From positions 3,720,001 to 3,784,000 of the forward strand of contig CP121337.1 in NCBI GenBank assembly GCA_043554545.1: 64,000 nucleotides of DNA, written 5' to 3'. Positions 18,492-28,653 of the stretch are shown here, piece after piece; the first letter of the stretch is position 1; every line of letters begins with the position of its first letter. This DNA is from UBA7330 sp043554545. Its GTDB lineage: Bacteria > Bacteroidota > Bacteroidia > Cytophagales > Cyclobacteriaceae. The position numbers were made by a program, and so were the translations under genes. Below the pieces are notes generated by a model. That model had not been told where the DNA came from. It saw only the letters and a program-made list of their open reading frames with translations, and did not search any database.

Positions 18492-19367
18492 CTAATAAGT
18501 CAAACTTTTCAAATACTTAATACTCTTAGGTACCTGCGCCCAGGGTTGAGGACTTTCATCTTCAATAAACATGTGCTTAATTCCAATCTTGTTGGCTTCT
18601 CTGAGTATACCTGGAATATCAAGCTCTCCTTGTCCAAGCACCACATCATTTTCTATGGGCGTACCGCCGGTAAGGTCTTTCGGTGTTCCCTTTCTCAGGT
18701 CTTTTACATGCAACATCTTCCACCGGTCTCCATATTTCTTTAATAAGTCAACTGGATCTCCTCCACCAAAATGGGTCCACATAATATCCATCTCAAAGTT
18801 TACGTATTCAGGATTCGTTTGCTCAATCAGATAATTCATCAACGTTCCATCTCCATGAGGCTGAAATTCGTACCCATGAACATGGTAAGTCAAAGTGATA
18901 CCATTCTCTTTCAAAACCTTACCCGCAGTGTTAAAATCTGCTACTGCCTTAGTTGCATTCTCTAAATTGAATGCACCTCTATCATGAGGTATCCATGCAC
19001 ACATGACATAGCTTGCCCCAAGACCTTTTGCTTTATCTACTATTGCTTGCGGGTCTTCTACCAACTGGTCATAACCTGCGCCTGTGCTAGGTATACTAAT
19101 CCCTCTATCGTTACATAATTTTCTGAATTCCTTAGGTGTAAAGTCACCTTCAGGACCTCCTTCCAATTCAACAATACCCAAGGAAGCAATGCGATCCAAA
19201 GTTGCTTCCACTCCCTCCGGAAAAGTATTTCGGAAAGTATATGCCTGCACACCAGATGGCACCTGAAACAATGGCTTAGCTTCATTTTCTCCAGAAGAAT
19301 CAGACTTCTTCTCCGGGCTTTGACAACCAAAAAAGACAATTATGAACAAGGTTAGGTATCTGGTCAT
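18492..19367 (-). CDS. sugar phosphate isomerase/epimerase-like lipoprotein
   Basis: A xylose-isomerase-like TIM barrel (AP endonuclease 2 superfamily) carried on a lipoprotein signal with Cys15 (FFGCQS). Motifs include GVQAYTFRNTFPEG, LGIVELEGG, TYHVHGYEF, FEMDIMWTHFGGGDP and HVKDLRKG, which hold the metal-binding Glu, Asp and His of the family. It is convergent with the lactonase. Exported members of this family are common in Bacteroidota glycan loci; reaction unknown. Confidence 0.88.
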   Translation of the reverse strand: MTRYLTLFIIVFFGCQSPEKKSDSSGENEAKPLFQVPSGVQAYTFRNTFPEGVEATLDRIASLGIVELEGGPEGDFTPKEFRKLCNDRGISIPSTGAGYDQLVEDPQAIVDKAKGLGASYVMCAWIPHDRGAFNLENATKAVADFNTAGKVLKENGITLTYHVHGYEFQPHGDGTLMNYLIEQTNPEYVNFEMDIMWTHFGGGDPVDLLKKYGDRWKMLHVKDLRKGTPKDLTGGTPIENDVVLGQGELDIPGILREANKIGIKHMFIEDESPQPWAQVPKSIKYLKSLTY

Positions 19368-19464
19368 TATAAAAAGGTTTGATTTTATGTCTCTTAAAGA
19401 TACAGGGATAACTGAAATCTATTGTAGCCATATTTAAGTTTATATAATGCATTAACTTTTCATC

Positions 19465-20373
19465 ATGCTTACAAAATTGATGACCATATCATTTTTACTT
19501 ATTATGGGTCTGCAGTCCCTTTTTAGCCAACAGGTTAAAGATGTACCCAAAGCCTTTAAAAGCCTGAGCACTGATCCGACAGTCATAATCTTGAAAAATA
19601 AAATCAAAGTACCTACTGATGGTGGCCATCTGCAAGGCGTTCAGGTAATTGATCAAAAGGGCACAGATAAAATCCTTATGTCAGGCAGTTCCAGCCACAC
19701 AGCATTTCTCTTACAGGCAGACATAAAAACACAAAAAACCGAGCAACTCCTTCCGTTAATGCAAGATCCGTATCGACATGCGGGAGGATTTCAGGTTAGC
19801 GAAAATTATTTGGCTATTGGGATTGAAGATAATCACATCAAAACCACCTCAAAGGTTTGTTTGTACAATCAGGGATCAAATCTGCAAAACGTACGCCCCA
19901 ACTATATAATTAACCGGGAAGGAGAAGCAGAACAACAAACCGCTGGCGCAACCGGGCTTCTGGCTATGGGAGATCACTTTCTATTGATCGTAAGCAATTG
20001 GGACAGTCGTACCTGGGACTTTTACAAGGTTGACCCTGAAATTAGCGAGCATCTATTGTTATCCAGCTTTGCTGCTCCAAATGATTGGGCAGGCTATCAA
20101 TCTATCAACCTCATCAAGGATGAAAAAGCGATTTATGCCATTGGTTTTTATAAGAAAGGCCTTGAGAATTCAGCAGATCTGATCCTGGTAAGCAAGCTTG
20201 AAAAGTTTGAGCTAGTCATGAAGCAAATTGAGACCAAATCATTTAACTGCAAAAAAGGTGTTGATTTTAATACGGCCGCAGGGTTGCAGGTTGATGCTGA
20301 TGGGTACTTGCATATTTGGGGAACACAAAGAGATGGACTGAAACGAATAGCAGTCAACAAGTTTTCTGAATAA
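19465..20373 (+). CDS. secreted protein of unknown function, probably beta-propeller
   Basis: Signal peptide at 1-21 (LFSQQ cleavage region). The remaining 280 residues are beta-rich with recurring segments such as DKILMSGSSSHTAFLLQAD, GGFQVSENYLAIGIED and TGLLAMGDHFLLIVSNWDS, suggesting a propeller, but I do not recognise the family. It lies between the exported isomerase and an M28 peptidase, 105 bases upstream of the latter on the same strand. Confidence 0.72.
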   Translation: MLTKLMTISFLLIMGLQSLFSQQVKDVPKAFKSLSTDPTVIILKNKIKVPTDGGHLQGVQVIDQKGTDKILMSGSSSHTAFLLQADIKTQKTEQLLPLMQDPYRHAGGFQVSENYLAIGIEDNHIKTTSKVCLYNQGSNLQNVRPNYIINREGEAEQQTAGATGLLAMGDHFLLIVSNWDSRTWDFYKVDPEISEHLLLSSFAAPNDWAGYQSINLIKDEKAIYAIGFYKKGLENSADLILVSKLEKFELVMKQIETKSFNCKKGVDFNTAAGLQVDADGYLHIWGTQRDGLKRIAVNKFSE

Positions 20374-20478
20374 CCCTCCGCTAATTATCCACAAATTTAA
20401 AATTTAGCCAAAGCCTATCTATCTTCGAGTCTTTTTGAAACCTTTTAATTCAATAAAATATAATACTGGATTCATTCT

Positions 20479-21837
20479 ATGAAAAAATTATTTCTTCTAT
20501 TCCTACTCTCACCACTTTTCTTATCAGCTCAACATGAGGCGATGATTAAGAAGATTTATGATGAGGCCTTAACCAATAGCCCGGTATATGAATCACTTCG
20601 GGTTTTATGTAAAGACGTAGGCCATCGACTTGCGGGTTCAACAGGTGCTGCTGCTGCGGTTGAGTACACGAAGCAACTGATGGAATCCTACGATTTTGAT
20701 ACCGTATACCTTCAACCAGTCATGGTTCCACATTGGGTTCGTGGGGAAAAAGAAACAGTAAGGGCTATCAATTCCAATAAGTATGGCACCTTCGACATGA
20801 ATGCGTTGGCCCTGGGGAACTCCGTTGGAACGGGGCCGGTAGGAATTTTAGAAGAGGTGATCGAGGTAGGTGGTTTGGGTGAAGTAGAAAAGTTGGGAAA
20901 AAAAGTAGTAGGCAAGATTGTGTTTTACAATGAAATAATGGACCCTACTATTATTAATACCTTTGGTGCCTATGGAGGTGCAGTCAGACAGCGTGCTGCT
21001 GGTGCCTCGGAAGCAGCCAAATACGGAGCAAAAGCTGTAATTGTTCGCTCGGCAACTAATAGACGAGACGACATACCTCATACGGGAGCACTTAACTACG
21101 ATGAAAAAATCAAAAAAATCCCGGCGGTCGCGATCAGCACAAATGATGCAGATAAGTTAAGTAAAATATTAAAAGAGCAAACGCTGAAAGTATATATCGA
21201 GACGCATTGCGAGCAACTCGAGGATGTACTTTCTTACAATGTGATCGGTGAATTGCGAGGATCGGATTTTCCTGATGAAATCATTGCTGCAGGTGGTCAC
21301 CTGGATTCCTGGGATGTAGGTGAAGGTGCACATGATGATGGAAGCGGATGCGTACAGGGAATAGAAGCCGTTCGTCTTTTCAAAGCACTTGGCATTACGC
21401 CAAAACGCACACTTCGCGCCGTCATGTGGATGAACGAGGAGAATGGGCTCAGGGGTGGTCCGGAATATGCAAGGGTAGCCAAAGAAAAAGGCGAAAAACA
21501 CATTGCTGCATTGGAATCCGATAACGGAGCTTTTCAGCCTCTGGGTTTTACCATGACCGGTACCGAAGAGCAAAAGCAACAGGTAAAAGCCTGGAGGGAT
21601 TACTTCATACCTTACCGTGTTTGGGATTTCGAACAAAGAGGCGGAGGCGCTGACATTAGGCAGTTAAATAAAGAAGGGACATTATTGATAGGATTAAGAC
21701 CAAACACACAAAAATACTTCAATTACCATCACACACCAGCAGATGTGTTTGAAGTGGTAGATAAACGTGAGCTGGAATTAGGAGCAGCCAGCATGAGTGC
21801 CATGATGTACTTACTTGATCAGGAAGGATTGAAATAG
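20479..21837 (+). CDS. M28 family metallopeptidase, carboxypeptidase Q-like
   Basis: Exported di-zinc aminopeptidase/carboxypeptidase (452 residues). It has a signal peptide (1-17), a PA-like insert around residues 120-230, and an M28 catalytic core with H274 (GGHLDSWD), the HDDGSG metal motif at 285-290 and the NEENG glutamates near 320. Architecture matches the plasma-glutamate-carboxypeptidase-like group. Followed after 62 bases by the GH127 gene on the same strand. Confidence 0.92.
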   Translation: MKKLFLLFLLSPLFLSAQHEAMIKKIYDEALTNSPVYESLRVLCKDVGHRLAGSTGAAAAVEYTKQLMESYDFDTVYLQPVMVPHWVRGEKETVRAINSNKYGTFDMNALALGNSVGTGPVGILEEVIEVGGLGEVEKLGKKVVGKIVFYNEIMDPTIINTFGAYGGAVRQRAAGASEAAKYGAKAVIVRSATNRRDDIPHTGALNYDEKIKKIPAVAISTNDADKLSKILKEQTLKVYIETHCEQLEDVLSYNVIGELRGSDFPDEIIAAGGHLDSWDVGEGAHDDGSGCVQGIEAVRLFKALGITPKRTLRAVMWMNEENGLRGGPEYARVAKEKGEKHIAALESDNGAFQPLGFTMTGTEEQKQQVKAWRDYFIPYRVWDFEQRGGGADIRQLNKEGTLLIGLRPNTQKYFNYHHTPADVFEVVDKRELELGAASMSAMMYLLDQEGLK

Positions 21838-21899
21838 AAATATAAAGTTGCTTAACTTTCAGTAGTTAACTTTTGTTTCATCACACTCATTTTAGGTAT

Positions 21900-23846
21900 A
21901 TGCTGCACAAATTCCTGCCATTATTAACATGCGTATTTATCGCGTGTACCAGTACACCCACTGCCGAAAATATTGATCAAAAGGATAATGCCATCATGGA
22001 CTATCCCATCAAACCGGTCGTTTTCACAGTAGTTGATATCAATGACCAATTTTGGGCGCCACGTCTGGAGACCAACCGAAAAGTCACCATTCCGTATAAT
22101 TTTGAAAAATGTGAGGAAACAGGTCGATTAAAAAACTTTGCAATAGCAGGCGGGCTAGCCGAAGGTGAATTTGAAGGGATATATTTCAATGACTCAGATG
22201 TCTTTAAGGTCATCGAGGGTGCCAGTTATTCCCTTAAGGTTCATGATGACCCTGAATTGGAAGCATTTCTTGATGTTTTGATCAGCAAAATTGCTGCTGC
22301 TCAGGAACCAGATGGCTATCTATATACCAATCGTACAATTGACCCTTCCAAAGCCGCAGATGGAGCTGGAGATGAAAGATGGACCGATCTGAGTAGATAT
22401 CACGAACTATATAATGTGGGCCATATGTACGAAGCTGCAGTAGCTCATTTTCAGGCTACAGGTAAGCGTAGCTTATTAGAAGTTGCACTTAAGAATGCAG
22501 ACCTGATCAATGAAGTATTTGGTCCGGGGAAAAACATGGGCGTCCCAGGTCACCAGGAAATGGAAATTGGGTTGGTCAAACTTTACCGGGTTACGGGCGA
22601 GTCAAAATATCTTGACCTTGCCAAATTCTTTGTGGACCAACGAGGAAACACGGCCGGCCATAAACTTTATGGTGAATATGCACAAGATCATCTTCCATTG
22701 GCTGAGCAGCAGCAGGCAGTAGGTCATTCCGTAAGAGCAGGATATTATTATGCTGGAGCAACCGACGTAGCCGCCCTAACCGGAGAGACTGCATATGATG
22801 AGGCTTTGAATAAAATATGGAATGATATCACCCATCAGAAAATCTATCTAACCGGAGGAATCGGAGCTGAACCAAGGCATGAAGGATTTGGTCCAGCTTA
22901 TGAACTCCCCAATGCTACTGCATATACGGAGACATGTGCTGCCATCGCCTTGATGCTTTGGAATCACCGGATGTTTTTGAGAAGTGGTGATGTGAAATAT
23001 ATGGATGTATTTGAAAGAACATTGTACAATGGCTTTCTGGCCGGTGTTTCATTCGAAGGCAATACCTTCTTCTATCCGAATCCGCTTGAAGCCGATGGAG
23101 TATCCAAATTTAACCAGGGAGTCTGTGGCAGGTCTCCATGGTTCGACTGCTCCTGCTGCCCAGTAAACGTTGTAAGAATACTCCCCTCCCTACCGGGATA
23201 TATTTATGCCACCAAAGGAACAGAAGTTTACATCAACCTGTATTTAGGAAACAAGGCTGAAATCAATATCGGTGATCAGAAACTTGAGATTGCTCAAAGC
23301 ACGAACTACCCATGGGATGGCAAGGTTGCGATTTCCATGAACCATGAAATGCCTGTGGAAGCGAGCTTTAAACTACGAATCCCGGGATGGGCGCGCAATG
23401 AGGTGATGGATGGTGATCTTTATGAATACATAGATAATCAAGTGCCTAACGTGACTGCCGCTGTCAATGAGCAAGCCATAGAAATAAATGCAGATGCAGG
23501 TTATATTGCTATCCCCCTCAGAAAATGGGAAAAGGGAGATAAAATTTCCTTACAATTTGAAATGCCTGTACGGAAAGTGATTAGTCACCCTTCCGTCGAT
23601 GCCAATAAAGGTAAAATGGCTATTGAACGTGGACCATTGGTCTATTGCGCTGAAGCTGCAGATAACCCTTCCGGTGTATTAAATACTAAGATATCCCAGA
23701 GTGACAATTTCAGTTTTCAGTTTGACCCTGCCTTATTTAGTGGTACAGGCAAAATTAAAAGCGACCAGGGACTTACCGTCATTCCTTATTACGCCTGGGC
23801 TCATAGAGAAATGGGTGAGATGGCGGTATGGTTACCTTCTAAATAG
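21900..23846 (+). CDS. GH127 beta-L-arabinofuranosidase-like lipoprotein
   Basis: DUF1680/GH127 enzyme (648 residues from ATG 21900; the longer frame would start with TTG 21873). The lipobox CIACTS follows a short signal. A helical barrel is followed by beta domains. The residues that bind zinc and act as nucleophile in the studied enzyme HypBA1 can be traced: E344 and C346 in YTETCAA, and the Cys pair C419-C420 in DCSCCPVN. It releases arabinofuranose-type sugars from beta-linked glycans. Ends at a bidirectional terminator before the efflux operon. Confidence 0.92.
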   Translation: MLHKFLPLLTCVFIACTSTPTAENIDQKDNAIMDYPIKPVVFTVVDINDQFWAPRLETNRKVTIPYNFEKCEETGRLKNFAIAGGLAEGEFEGIYFNDSDVFKVIEGASYSLKVHDDPELEAFLDVLISKIAAAQEPDGYLYTNRTIDPSKAADGAGDERWTDLSRYHELYNVGHMYEAAVAHFQATGKRSLLEVALKNADLINEVFGPGKNMGVPGHQEMEIGLVKLYRVTGESKYLDLAKFFVDQRGNTAGHKLYGEYAQDHLPLAEQQQAVGHSVRAGYYYAGATDVAALTGETAYDEALNKIWNDITHQKIYLTGGIGAEPRHEGFGPAYELPNATAYTETCAAIALMLWNHRMFLRSGDVKYMDVFERTLYNGFLAGVSFEGNTFFYPNPLEADGVSKFNQGVCGRSPWFDCSCCPVNVVRILPSLPGYIYATKGTEVYINLYLGNKAEINIGDQKLEIAQSTNYPWDGKVAISMNHEMPVEASFKLRIPGWARNEVMDGDLYEYIDNQVPNVTAAVNEQAIEINADAGYIAIPLRKWEKGDKISLQFEMPVRKVISHPSVDANKGKMAIERGPLVYCAEAADNPSGVLNTKISQSDNFSFQFDPALFSGTGKIKSDQGLTVIPYYAWAHREMGEMAVWLPSK

Positions 23847-23871
23847 ACAACATAGCAAGCAAAAAAAAGTA

Positions 23872-23900
23872 AAGCCATTCCACGAAATGTAGAATGGCTT
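23872..23900. terminator. bidirectional terminator hairpin
   Basis: A perfect 9-bp stem (AAGCCATTC / GAATGGCTT) with an 11-base loop lies between the converging GH127 and efflux genes. On the minus strand it is followed by a run of T (A-run at 23861-23868 on the plus strand), giving a strong terminator for the efflux operon; the plus-strand tail is weaker. Confidence 0.75.
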
Positions 23901-23943
23901 CTATTGGCGTCCTCCGACACCCACGATTGCTTACATCAATTTT

Positions 23944-25386
23944 TTAGTTCCATCCACCACCCAGGGCCTGATAAATATTGACCTTCGCACGCATCTGTTG
24001 CATTTTGGTTTCAATGAGTTCAAATCTTGACTCTAAAGCGTCACGTTGTGTCAAAAGAACTTCCATATAATCTGCCCTTGCTGATCGGAAAAGACTGTTA
24101 GAAATATTAATTGACTCGGTAAGTGCGGCTACCTGCTGTACTTTCAGGTCATACTTACTCTCCAGGTTTCGGATGCTGGAAAGCTGATTGACCACTTCGA
24201 CATAAGCAGCTATCAGGGTCTGCTCATAAGCATAGACTGCCTGCATCTGCCTGGCATTGGCATTGTAGTAGGCCGCCTTGATTGCTTTTCTATTGATCAA
24301 AGGTGCTGTCAAATCCCCCGCAAAAGAAAACAATAAGGACTCAGGGGTCTTCAGGAAGGATTCTGCATTGAAGGCCTGAAAACCAATACCTGCATTTATC
24401 CCAAGTGAAGGATAAAAATTAGCCTTAGCCACCTTCACGTCAAGTTTTGCTGCAGTCAGGTCCAGTTCAGCTTGTCTGATGTCAGGTCGATTCTCTAATA
24501 ACTGTGATGGAATACCGGCCTTTATGGTGTTGGGCTCCAGATCGATAAAGGTCTCCGAATCACGCTCAATTGGTTGAGGGAACCTACCTACCAGAAAATT
24601 AATTCTGTTCTCAGTTTCAACAATCTCCTGCTGAATTCCATACTGTAAACTGCGGGTATGCAAGACCTCTGCTTCAAATCTCCGCACTGCTAATTCCGTA
24701 ACTCTGGCCGACTGTTTCTGTAACCTGACGATCTCCAGGGCATTGCGCTGAATTTCAATGTTCTGCCTGACAATAGCCAGTTCGTTATCTAGAGCAAGCA
24801 ACTCGTAATAAGAGTTGGCAACCTCTGCGATCAGGTTTGTCACCATGAAGTTTCTTCCCTCTACTGAAGAAAGATATCTGGTATAAGCTAATTTTTTAGC
24901 ATTGCGCAACTTTCGCCAGATATCCAGCTCCCAATTGGCATATGCACCAATCATCAAATCACCCAGCGGTTCCGGAAACTCTTCGCCCGGCCTGATTTCG
25001 TTGTTGGCTTCAAGTGCTCCATTTCTGGTATATCTACCAACTTTATCTACACCTCCACCAACTTTCAAATCAACAAAAGGAAGGTACTCCCCTTTCCTTG
25101 CCATCACTTCATTTTTTACCATCTCAATCTCCTGCATCGTGATGTTCAATTCCTGGTTGTTCATCAATGCCGTATCGATCAATGCAATCAGGTTGGGATC
25201 CTTGAAATAATTACCCCAACTCAGTGCCACCGAATTAGTTGTATCCTTTGACTTGTTATAACTATCAGGAGTAGATTTATCCACTGATTTTTGAACCGTC
25301 AAGTCAGGGGCACATGCTGATACACTCAATATCAGACAGGCTAACCCTAAGCATTTATATATCATGTGTTTATTCACTATAGTCAT
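23944..25386 (-). CDS. outer-membrane efflux lipoprotein (TolC/NodT family)
   Basis: Outer-membrane channel of an RND pump. The lipoprotein signal ends at SVSACAPDL; two OEP repeats follow with long helical stretches (about 60-260 and 290-480) and typical phrases ANWELDIWRKLRNAKK, LLENRPDIRQAELDL and NFYPSLGINAG. The frame is open to 25416, overlapping the pump gene; ATG 25386 is preferred because AAAGGT stands just before it, and it gives 480 residues. Last gene of the adaptor-pump-channel operon. Confidence 0.92.
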   Translation of the reverse strand: MTIVNKHMIYKCLGLACLILSVSACAPDLTVQKSVDKSTPDSYNKSKDTTNSVALSWGNYFKDPNLIALIDTALMNNQELNITMQEIEMVKNEVMARKGEYLPFVDLKVGGGVDKVGRYTRNGALEANNEIRPGEEFPEPLGDLMIGAYANWELDIWRKLRNAKKLAYTRYLSSVEGRNFMVTNLIAEVANSYYELLALDNELAIVRQNIEIQRNALEIVRLQKQSARVTELAVRRFEAEVLHTRSLQYGIQQEIVETENRINFLVGRFPQPIERDSETFIDLEPNTIKAGIPSQLLENRPDIRQAELDLTAAKLDVKVAKANFYPSLGINAGIGFQAFNAESFLKTPESLLFSFAGDLTAPLINRKAIKAAYYNANARQMQAVYAYEQTLIAAYVEVVNQLSSIRNLESKYDLKVQQVAALTESINISNSLFRSARADYMEVLLTQRDALESRFELIETKMQQMRAKVNIYQALGGGWN

Positions 25387-25396
25387 TGGTCTACCT

Positions 25397-28300
25397 TTAA
25401 TATTTCGCATCTTCATCTGTATCGGGATTATCCTGGCGGTTCTCCATCATTTGATTTCTCTCTACTATGTCGTGTACATATTCTTCCGACCATGGCTCAT
25501 GGTGTTGGTCACTGATGATACTTTTACCCTCACCAAGTTTGGCGAAGATGTAATAGAGCCCTGGGATGATAATTACACCTAAAACTGTCCCCATGACCAT
25601 ACCTCCCATGGCTGAAGAACCAATGGTTCTATTACCTACTGCTCCAGCACCGTGTGAAATAACCAGCGGTATAAGTCCTGCGATAAAAGCAAATGAGGTC
25701 ATTAAGATGGGTCTGAATCGAACTTTTGCCCCTTCAATAGCCGCCTCCAAAACAGTTGCCCCCTGCTGTTGTTTTTGAACAGCAAATTCAACGATAAGCA
25801 CAGCGTTTTTACCTAAAAGGCCTACCAGCATAATCAATCCTATCTGCGCATATACATCGTTGGCTAACCCCATTATTTTAAGCAGCATAAATGAGCCAAA
25901 TATTCCAACGGGAAGAGATAAAATCACAGCAAGTGGTAAAAGGAAACTTTCATATTGTCCTGCCAGTACCAAATAGACAAATATGAGTACCACAATAAAA
26001 ATAAATATGGCCTCGTTGCCTCGTTGAGCCTGATCATATGATAGATCCTCCCAAGCAATGTCATACCCTCTAGGCAAAGTATTCGCTGCCACCTCCTTTA
26101 TCGTTTCAATCGCATCTCCGGTAGTAAAACCGGCAGCCGGAAGGCCTCTGATTGAAGCTGAATTGTATAAATTATACCGGGTAATCTCATTAGGCCCCTG
26201 TCTTTTTACTAGCTTCATGAAGGAGGAATAAGGCACCATTTCTCCATGCTCATTTTTGACAAAAAGTCCCTCCAGATCAGATGGAAACCTCCTGAATTCC
26301 GGACCTGACTGTACATAAACTTTAAAGAATCGTCCAAACCGAATAAATCCTTGCTCATAGGTACTACCAATCAATATATTGAGGTTCTCCATGGCGCTTC
26401 CGATTGAAACCCCTTTTTGCATGGCTATATTGTTGTCAATTTGTAATTCAAATTGTGGATAATTAGCCGCGTAAAACGCAAAAAGACCGGACAGTTCCTC
26501 ACGGGCCCTTAAGGCTTCCATAAAATTATTGTTGATCCTTTCAAACTCCTGATAATCAGTAGAATTTGTTTTATCAAGCATCCGCATGGAAAAACCGCCT
26601 GAAGTACCAAACCCAGGAACAGCAGGGGGTTCAAAAAATTCAACAACAGCCCCTAGATCTTTAGACTTTTCTTCCAGCTCCTCCATGATTTCGTGAACTG
26701 TTTCATCCCGCTCTGACCAATTTTTCAAATTGATTAGACAAGTACCAGCGTTAGAACCACGACCCTCAGTCATGATCTCGTAACCTGCCAGAGCAGACAC
26801 TGACTCTACGCCTTCCATTTCCTCACATATCTTTTGTAGCTGTAACGCTACCTGGTTGGTTCGCTCAAGTGTGGCACCCGGAGGCGTCTGAATGATGGCA
26901 TATATGGTTCCCTGATCCTCATTTGGAATGAATCCTGACGGTAAAACTTCGTTTTCAAAATAGATTCCAATACAAAATACGATCAATACACCGAAAGTGA
27001 TCATTCTCCGATTCACAATAAGCTTCAAAAGACCTACATACTTACCGGTTAGTTTTTCAAAACCTCCATTAAAAGCGTCGAGAAACCTATTCATCAGGTT
27101 TTTGCTTTTTGGTTTTCCATGGTTATTTCTGAGTAACATGGCACACAGCACTGGTGTAAGTGTCAATGCAACAACGGCTGAAAGAATAATGGAGCTAGCC
27201 ATGGTAATAGAGAATTGCCGGTAAAATGTACCTACAGGTCCTGGCATGAAAGCAATCGGAAGAAACACTGAAACCATCACGAGCGTAATGGCGATAATCG
27301 CTCCACTGATTTCTCCCATTACCGCTTTTACCGCATTATAAGGAGACAAATTCTCTGCTTCCATTTTGGCATGGACAGCCTCTACCACTACGATGGCATC
27401 ATCCACCACAATACCGATAGCCAATACCAAAGCAAATAATGTGATCAGGTTAATGGACAAACCAAAAATCTGCAGTACAAAAAATGCCCCAATAAGTGAT
27501 ACCGGAACCGCGATAATGGGAATAAGCGTAGAACGCCAGTCGCCAAGGAAAAGGAAGACCACGATGGCCACCAGAATAAATGCATCACGAAGGGTATGGA
27601 TTACCTGCTCCATGGAAGCATCTAGAAAATTGGATACATCATAACTTATTTTATAATCCATCCCAGGAGGAAAAAACTCTTCCATTTCCGTCAGCTTCGC
27701 CTTAACTTCATCAATTACTTCGGAAGCATTACTTCCAACAGTCTGCTTTAAAACGATAGATGCAGCTGGATGTCCATCAAGATTTGAATAGATATCAAAA
27801 AACTCACTTCCTAACTCCACCTTCGCAATGTCTCTTAGGTGAATATTCTCACCCTCTTCATTGGCTCTGATAATGATATTTTCATACTGTTCCGGTTTAT
27901 TGTATCGTTCCTGATAAACCAGCACATACTCAAGTGCCTGAGCCTCTTTACCTGAACTTCTTCCCAAACGGCCAGGCCTACCAATGATGCTTTGTTCCAT
28001 CATGGCCTCCATCACTTCCTCGGCGGATATCTTGTATGCCCGCATCCGGTCCGGATTCAACCAAACCCGCATGGCAAACTGCCTACTTCCCAAAATCTGT
28101 GCTCTTGCGATACCCTTGATCCGCTGAATCTCAGGAATCATGTTCACATTGGCATAATTGTATAGAAATTTTTCATCGTCATCCTTGTTGGTACTGTAGA
28201 GGTTGACATACATCAACATACTGGGTTGAATAGGTGTAATGATTACGCCTTCCCTTTGTACCAGCGGTGGTAGCAACGGCATCACCTGATCTACTCTTGT

Positions 28301-28627
28301 CTTGACCCGTACTACTGCCTGATTGGGGTCGGTTCCCGGCTCAAAAATGACCCTTATGGTTGCCTCTCCTGCACTCGTGGCATCAGAAGAAATGTAACGC
28401 ATATCCTGTACACCATTGATCGCCTGCTCAAGAGGTATCAGTGTCGAATTGACCAAAACCTCGGCATTTGATCCGGGATAGGCAATGAATATATTAACTG
28501 TGGTCGGTGCAATTTGAGGAAATTGCGAGGTAGGCAAATGATTAATTGCCAAAGTACCTGTGAATAAAAGTACGATCGATATGACAATCGCCAATACCGG
28601 TCTATGTATTATCCTACTAAAAAACAT
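25397..28627 (-). CDS. RND efflux pump, HAE1/AcrB family permease
   Basis: Inner-membrane proton-driven drug exporter (1076 residues, full length), with 12 hydrophobic segments and two large periplasmic loops in the AcrB layout. The fourth segment has the proton-relay pair in GIVVDDAIVVVE, and the front reads FSRIIHRPVLAIVISIVLLFTG. FPQIAPTTV, FIPNEDQGT and the tail GLIMLVGLLGKNAVLIVEFA are family signatures. Sits between adaptor (26 bases upstream) and channel (10 bases downstream). Confidence 0.96.
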   Translation of the reverse strand: MFFSRIIHRPVLAIVISIVLLFTGTLAINHLPTSQFPQIAPTTVNIFIAYPGSNAEVLVNSTLIPLEQAINGVQDMRYISSDATSAGEATIRVIFEPGTDPNQAVVRVKTRVDQVMPLLPPLVQREGVIITPIQPSMLMYVNLYSTNKDDDEKFLYNYANVNMIPEIQRIKGIARAQILGSRQFAMRVWLNPDRMRAYKISAEEVMEAMMEQSIIGRPGRLGRSSGKEAQALEYVLVYQERYNKPEQYENIIIRANEEGENIHLRDIAKVELGSEFFDIYSNLDGHPAASIVLKQTVGSNASEVIDEVKAKLTEMEEFFPPGMDYKISYDVSNFLDASMEQVIHTLRDAFILVAIVVFLFLGDWRSTLIPIIAVPVSLIGAFFVLQIFGLSINLITLFALVLAIGIVVDDAIVVVEAVHAKMEAENLSPYNAVKAVMGEISGAIIAITLVMVSVFLPIAFMPGPVGTFYRQFSITMASSIILSAVVALTLTPVLCAMLLRNNHGKPKSKNLMNRFLDAFNGGFEKLTGKYVGLLKLIVNRRMITFGVLIVFCIGIYFENEVLPSGFIPNEDQGTIYAIIQTPPGATLERTNQVALQLQKICEEMEGVESVSALAGYEIMTEGRGSNAGTCLINLKNWSERDETVHEIMEELEEKSKDLGAVVEFFEPPAVPGFGTSGGFSMRMLDKTNSTDYQEFERINNNFMEALRAREELSGLFAFYAANYPQFELQIDNNIAMQKGVSIGSAMENLNILIGSTYEQGFIRFGRFFKVYVQSGPEFRRFPSDLEGLFVKNEHGEMVPYSSFMKLVKRQGPNEITRYNLYNSASIRGLPAAGFTTGDAIETIKEVAANTLPRGYDIAWEDLSYDQAQRGNEAIFIFIVVLIFVYLVLAGQYESFLLPLAVILSLPVGIFGSFMLLKIMGLANDVYAQIGLIMLVGLLGKNAVLIVEFAVQKQQQGATVLEAAIEGAKVRFRPILMTSFAFIAGLIPLVISHGAGAVGNRTIGSSAMGGMVMGTVLGVIIIPGLYYIFAKLGEGKSIISDQHHEPWSEEYVHDIVERNQMMENRQDNPDTDEDAKY

Positions 28628-28653
28628 GTTTTTCTACTTTAGAGGTGATTACT

